Source: Cryptomeria japonica (lineage: Eukaryota > Streptophyta > Pinopsida > Cupressales > Cupressaceae). From it: a stretch of DNA of 64,000 bases. The DNA is taken from positions 199,170,841-199,234,840 of the forward strand of contig NC_081408.1 of assembly GCF_030272615.1 (NCBI RefSeq). The letters are read 5' to 3'. Both the position numbers and the translations under genes were made by a program. Numbering within the stretch: position 1 is the stretch's first letter; every line of letters begins with the position of its first letter. Positions 59,056-64,000 of the stretch are shown one piece after another. The notes under the pieces are model-generated. The model saw nothing but the letters and a program-made list of their open reading frames with translations. It was not told where the DNA came from and did no database searches.

Positions 59056-59479
59056 AGTGTTAGAGTTATGCCAAAGAATTTTGAGAGAGCTTAGGAAGCT
59101 AAATCTCTTGTCATTGATATTGATGCTATAGTGAAGGGAAAATAGGTTTTGCAGGAGGAGGGAAAAGGCCCTTGCACGTGTACTAGAGCGAGCAACAACA
59201 AGATGGTGGACCAAGCCGTGGAAGATGTAAAAGGTATGAAAAAGCTGTCAATGAACTTGTCTCAGCTCAAAGTGGAAGCTACTGAGGCCCTTAAGAACCT
59301 AAACTAGTTGTGTGGCCCTATTTTGTGGTGTCCCTTTCCTTTTTTGGTTGTTTGGTTGTCTTGGCTGCATGTTTGCTGACGATATTCTAATGTTTCTGTG
59401 ATGGGAACATTTTGTAAAAAGGGTTTCGGGTCCCTTCAAAACCTGCTTGACCCCTTTAATAAAAAATATTCTATTAATC

Positions 59480-62400
59480 ACACCAATTGATAGATAGATT
59501 AGGATGTGGCTCTATGTTCCACACACATGCAATAAACTTGATGGTTCCTTTATGAGAGACTAATGAAATGTTTAGAAAAATAAGTGCTTAAGATTTTCAA
59601 AGGTTTTTAATTTCATGTTATTTATAAAATTATTATCCAACTATGATCAAGTAGAATGACCTTTAGATACAGTTTTACTAAGTCAACATTATGAGAAAGA
59701 ATATGGAGCACATGTTTAGAAATCATTACATCATCTAAGAGCTTGATGACCATATCTAAACTAGATTAGATGTTAGAGCATATAAACCAAATGTTTGACA
59801 TGGTGAAATATTGTTTAACGTCTGCTAGTGGGTTTTAATTTAATACCAAGCCTCAACTCACTAGTTCATATTAATGCATTAACAAACTTACTTATTTATC
59901 CTATATTGATTCAATCATAGTAAAGTCACCACAAATGATTCAACTATAAAATATAAGTTTTAAGACAACCATATCCATAAGAAAAAATATTGAAATAAAT
60001 CTAGTGACTAACATTCTATAAATGAATAATATGCAATGAGCCATATTTATGACATGTAGACTAAATAATAACTTGCAAGAATTCCATGAGATGATTTTCA
60101 CATAGAAGCTTCCTCTATAGAGAGTTCTATCTAGTCATATTAATCTATTAAAAATTAAAAATTAAATACACAAAAGTTGGTGGTAGTTTGGCAAGAAATA
60201 ATAATCAAGCTAGATAAAGCAAATTTTGGCCCTATAATATTTTCTCAACAAGTCATAGCTTCTAAGTGATGGGATTTGAGAATAATTGGATGGTTGGAGG
60301 CTTAAGATAAATGCCCCAATTAATGGAAAAAAAACTTAGCTAAGATAGTTTAAATATTTTATTTATGAAAGTTAGTCTCTTAGTGGGAAAATCTAGGTCT
60401 CTTTTATGCACAAACTATGATTATTATAGAAAATTCATTTGAAACTGTTGGTTTGTGGTAGAAATTTTCTCCCTCTTACAATATTACATTCCCCATATTT
60501 AGTCTTAGGAACTAGCTTTTCACTTGAAGGCCATCAAAATCTTCACGAGAAATAAGAGGATAATTTCCAATCCCATGCAATACATGCATGTGGGTCGCCT
60601 TCTACATAATGCACTAGGTAATACCTAAATCTCTATGGATTCACTAAGTTTAAAGGTGAGATACACCTCAACACAAACCAAATCATGTGGCCAAGTTGAA
60701 TAACTTTCTTTTGGCTTGTGACATATATATCACCCTAGTAATTGAATGATCTTTCCAAGAAAGCCTAGAGAGGAACTATGAGATGTTGAAATTCTACCCA
60801 TACAAGGGCTTTGAGCAAAACTTTAACAAAACCTTTAAAATCCTAGGTCAAGTAGGATAACACCAAAAGGGCGATCCTCATGAATAAACAACTAGAATAG
60901 TTGGGATCCTTAAAGGAAAAAAAAATCATTGATGGAATAATGAACTCTAGTAAGCTTAAGGCCATGGGGCTCATAAGAATTCTTAACCTTGATGGTCAAA
61001 GGCTACTATAAATGGATGCAAGCAACATAAAAGGCTACCAAACTATAATAGTCATACCATTGACAAAAAAAAGGTTTACATCTATTGAAAGCGAGATATC
61101 TACTCAGATACCTTGTAGACATATTTCCAAACTCCTTCAATATCATCTCTATTACAATTTAAAATAATAATTATAGATGACAAGATATAAATCATTTAAT
61201 AGAATCTTGATATATTCTTAAAATGAGATTGAGGATAAAATTAAAGCAAAATCTTCAAAATTATCCCACACAAACAATATGAAAAAACAAGAAAAAACCA
61301 TTAAAGACCTTAATCCAAATATGTTCCATATTATTAATTCATACATGCCAAACTAAAACAAGTCGCCTTCTTCAACCTTATTCGTATCTTTTAAAAAACC
61401 ACTTTATTTAAATTCTCTTTAAAACAAGAAATTGACAAGATAGTGAGGGATTGGGGTGGTTTCCAATGGGCAGCATGATATAAAGGATTGAACTATGTAA
61501 TATTATTTTTTTCTCATTCCAATAAAAACAAGAAATTTAATGCTAGAAAGAATAGTTTTGTCATTTCGGCTACCTTCTAAACTAGAAATCCTCATCTAAT
61601 TAATTAATTTTTTTTTTATATATATCTATTGAACAAATCAATTAAAAAATATTGAAATCATCATTTAAAGTTGTGGACATTGTTTTTAATATTAAGAGTA
61701 GTATAACAAGGGTGCCGTCTCTATAACATCCACAACCCAAAGGCGTCCAAAGACATCAGCAAAACCACAACAAAAGAACAAAAACAACTATATTTGTAAC
61801 AGTTTGTAAGCAGATAAAAACCACCAATCGAAGAGTACAACCAAGCTCTAGAAATAGATCATCGGCTAATAGTAAACATAGACCCATAAACATACTGTAA
61901 ATACCTAAAATGTTTAACAGAGAAGCCAAGCTCCAAAAAACGTAAACAACACTTTGTTAGGCATCAATGTTTCACTCACTTTTTGTTTGGAGGAGGATGA
62001 ATTTTAAAAAAGGATTTGGTAGACCTAAAATATCTAATTTTGTAGGAATATATGGAGTCTTAATAATGATTTCATCCCACGTGATGAATTTAAAGGTCAA
62101 AGAGATCAAACTCGTGGGTAATACATTCGACAAAATATTCCACGTATAAAACAAATTTGAGCATATATCAAATCAATGATAAAGGTGGCCGAGAAAAATT
62201 AAAGAATTGTCAAATGAAGATAAATAAAAGTGGAATATTTCAATGTATATCGCTCTACTTTATTTTTTATTTGACATAAGAGACAAAGAATAGCAAAGAT
62301 TGTCATCATGACAAGACGGTTAATAGATAAATGCAAGGCATTTCAATTTATATTGATAGAACTTTTCTATTTGATATAGATGGAAAGCTACTACCTATAA

Positions 62401-63420
62401 AAGAAAGATTAAAAAATTTAATGTGGTTGATAATGTTTGAAATTTTAAAATATATTTTTGAAGTTTGTTTAAATTTAATTTATATAATATATTAGGAGTT
62501 AATACAGAGAGTAATAGAGTAGATTGGAATAGTTATATATGAGTTGAATTGTGTTTATTAAAAACAATGTGATTGTAATGGTGTAGTCAAGTGTTTTATT
62601 TAATAATAAAATTGTATAGTTGACTTTCAATTATTCAACTTGTTTAGATACATGAATTAAAAAAGGACGCAATTTTAATTATTATAGAGTTAAAAGTCGT
62701 AAATTATATGATTCTCATTCTATATATAATATTTATTTGACTAGATGCATTCACTCTATGAAAGGGATTGGGATAACTTTGGTCATCAACAATTTGTGTT
62801 GTCAAAGTATAATGAGAGACAATTGAAATGTTAGAAGTCATTAAATCTATTATAAAGTCATATGATGTGACGTGATGTGATGTTCCTAAAATAGATAATG
62901 TTATGTTTATTTTTTGTCCATTATGCAGTAAAAGATAATGATCATTTTTAAACATATCGTATACACATAATAAAACTTCAGAAGATGTAATTGTTTATAT
63001 ATATATATATTTTTATCATGAACTTGCTACTTTATATATCATTTTACACTTTCTTTCTTACATTTGACAACTCACCATAATCATAGCCTACAATTATGCT
63101 TGTACATCAATAGGCAACATCTAGCTTCTATTTTTCAACTCTTCTAATACCCCAAGTTTCACTTGCTACCTAACATTATTTTTTCCCCCTTAAATTATGA
63201 CATACATAGTTATCGCACATTTAGACTAGGTCACATGACATATAATATAATTACATTTATTGTTATATAATATATTATTTTTTTGATCGGTATATTATTG
63301 TATTTTATATATCATATTAACTATATATTATATAATTAATGTTAGTAAAATGATAATGTTCTAATTATTTATTTAATTATTAGGCTTCTTTTTACATTAG
63401 CATATTTAATCTTAATAAGA
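59480..63420. other. AT-rich DNA without genes
   Basis: No ORF with recognisable content on either strand. Includes a T-run with TA repeats near 61608-61624 and TA repeats at about 62996-63010. No transposon ends were identified. Confidence 0.55.
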
Positions 63421-63668
63421 TAATGTTCTCTTTTGTTTTAGGTCCTGTGCCTAGAGCTTCATGAACTGATTTAATCCCATCTTAGCATTGGATTTAAAGT
63501 TTCTTTATCTTTCTTGACAAGAGTAACTCATTTATATTGAATCATTATTCATGCTCTAATTTGTATCAATGGAGATGTAGCAAATCCATCATTTTCTCTC
63601 TGTTTTGTAATAAGTATTTAATTATAGAAGAGTTCTATAAGTTGTAGGGTTGATGAATCAACTCTAAT
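63421..63668 (+). mobile_element. Possible 5' LTR end followed by primer site
   Basis: The text GTAGGGTTGATGAATCAACTCTAATA (given in parts: GTTGATGAATCAACTC then TAATA) ends near 63668 and is followed by TGGTATTGAACC, an initiator-tRNA-Met-like site. The LTR end resembles that of 5438-5713 (GTTGAGGAATCAACTC). The start of the LTR is not clear, and the element would continue past the window. Confidence 0.35.
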
Positions 63669-63680
63669 ATGGTATTGAAC

Positions 63681-64000
63681 CTTTGGATTTGCAATTCTCC
63701 ATGTTTTTTTTGAAATATTTGGCCCTGAACATTCAAATGATGCATTTTAGAGAAAAAATGAACCTCATTATTGCATCCAAAATGCCCCAAAACCCTAAGA
63801 TCATTTGTCAATTCATTGAAACTTGAGTAGAAAAATATAGAGATATTTCTTGTGGCATGTTGAAAAAAATGAAAAAATCTATACAGTTGTATTGATATGT
63901 ATATATTGTATGCCACCATATGTTGTACTAGTTTCTATGTAGGCTTTACATCATAATTTGGTGCCTTTGCATACAATACAAACAATTGTATAAGGGTGAA
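63681..64000. other. No feature recognised
   Basis: It follows the possible primer site and would be internal sequence of that element. A minus-strand open frame (63635-63919) has no motif. Confidence 0.4.

Larger units (their letters stand above)
56510..59475 (+). mobile_element. 5'-truncated LINE (non-LTR) element
   Basis: The first segment (56510-56716) reads TPIWNWIFKGLLSSWMET then FLKFYRKMAFQD, which resembles the post-RT region of plant L1-type LINEs. It continues to an RNase H region (57013-57520) and an extra ORF (57702-59055), and ends in a 3' end with 'aaaagggtttcgggtccctt' and 'cctttaataaaaaatatt' typical of plant LINE tails. RT itself is absent, so the copy is truncated at its 5' end, as is usual for LINEs. 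No target duplication could be confirmed. Confidence 0.7.

Overview
The window looks like a gene-poor stretch of a large plant genome, most likely a gymnosperm (conifer-type) genome. The reasons are AT-rich DNA, dense and nested LTR retrotransposons of several lineages that share plant tRNA-Met primer sites, a LINE, a tRNA-derived SINE-like unit, and a single intact spliced plant gene, a P-class pentatricopeptide repeat (PPR) protein. The species cannot be fixed from the sequence alone.

Layout. 1-5.7 kb: AT-rich repeat DNA with two LTR-like blocks (1793-2124 and 5438-5713). 5.9-13.3 kb: remains of a minus-strand Ty3/Gypsy element resembling the Tat/Athila group (protease fragment, gag-like repeats, primer site, long LTR), split by a 3,165-bp solo LTR with a perfect AGAAG target duplication. 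14.67-14.92 kb: a tRNA-like SINE head followed by five 42-bp repeats. 15.2-19.0 kb: the PPR gene, whose three exons join in frame to 900 codons plus stop. 20.2-22.6 kb: a deleted LTR element (duplication GACTA). 23.2-24.7 kb: a decayed PPR pseudogene that lacks the first intron of the intact gene.

27.9-41.6 kb: a complete minus-strand Ty1/Copia element (duplication GGCTC). Its downstream LTR was hit by a second, pol-less LTR element in plus orientation (29060-35620, duplication CAGAA). That inner element carries a coiled-coil/zinc-knuckle ORF and a roughly 3.2-kb accessory ORF of unknown function with a possible promoter of its own. The deleted element at 20-22 kb carries the same accessory ORF family. 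All three share terminal bases, primer site type and the polypurine tract, so the Copia type could be the autonomous partner of the other two.

45.9-55.7 kb: a small non-autonomous LTR element (duplication TACAT) interrupted by a decayed Ty3/Gypsy chromovirus on the minus strand (gag, protease, RT, RNase H, integrase, chromodomain). 56.36-56.51 kb: a MITE-like inverted repeat. 56.5-59.5 kb: a 5'-truncated LINE whose RNase H region is followed by another accessory ORF with a C-terminal coiled coil. 59.5-64 kb: AT-rich DNA without genes, with a possible LTR end and primer site near 63.67 kb.

Only the PPR gene looks functional. Every transposon ORF carries stops or frameshifts. The strongest candidates for something new are the accessory ORFs carried by unrelated retroelements in this window, the SINE whose B-box region has become a tandem array, and the intron-less PPR pseudogene next to its intron-bearing relative.
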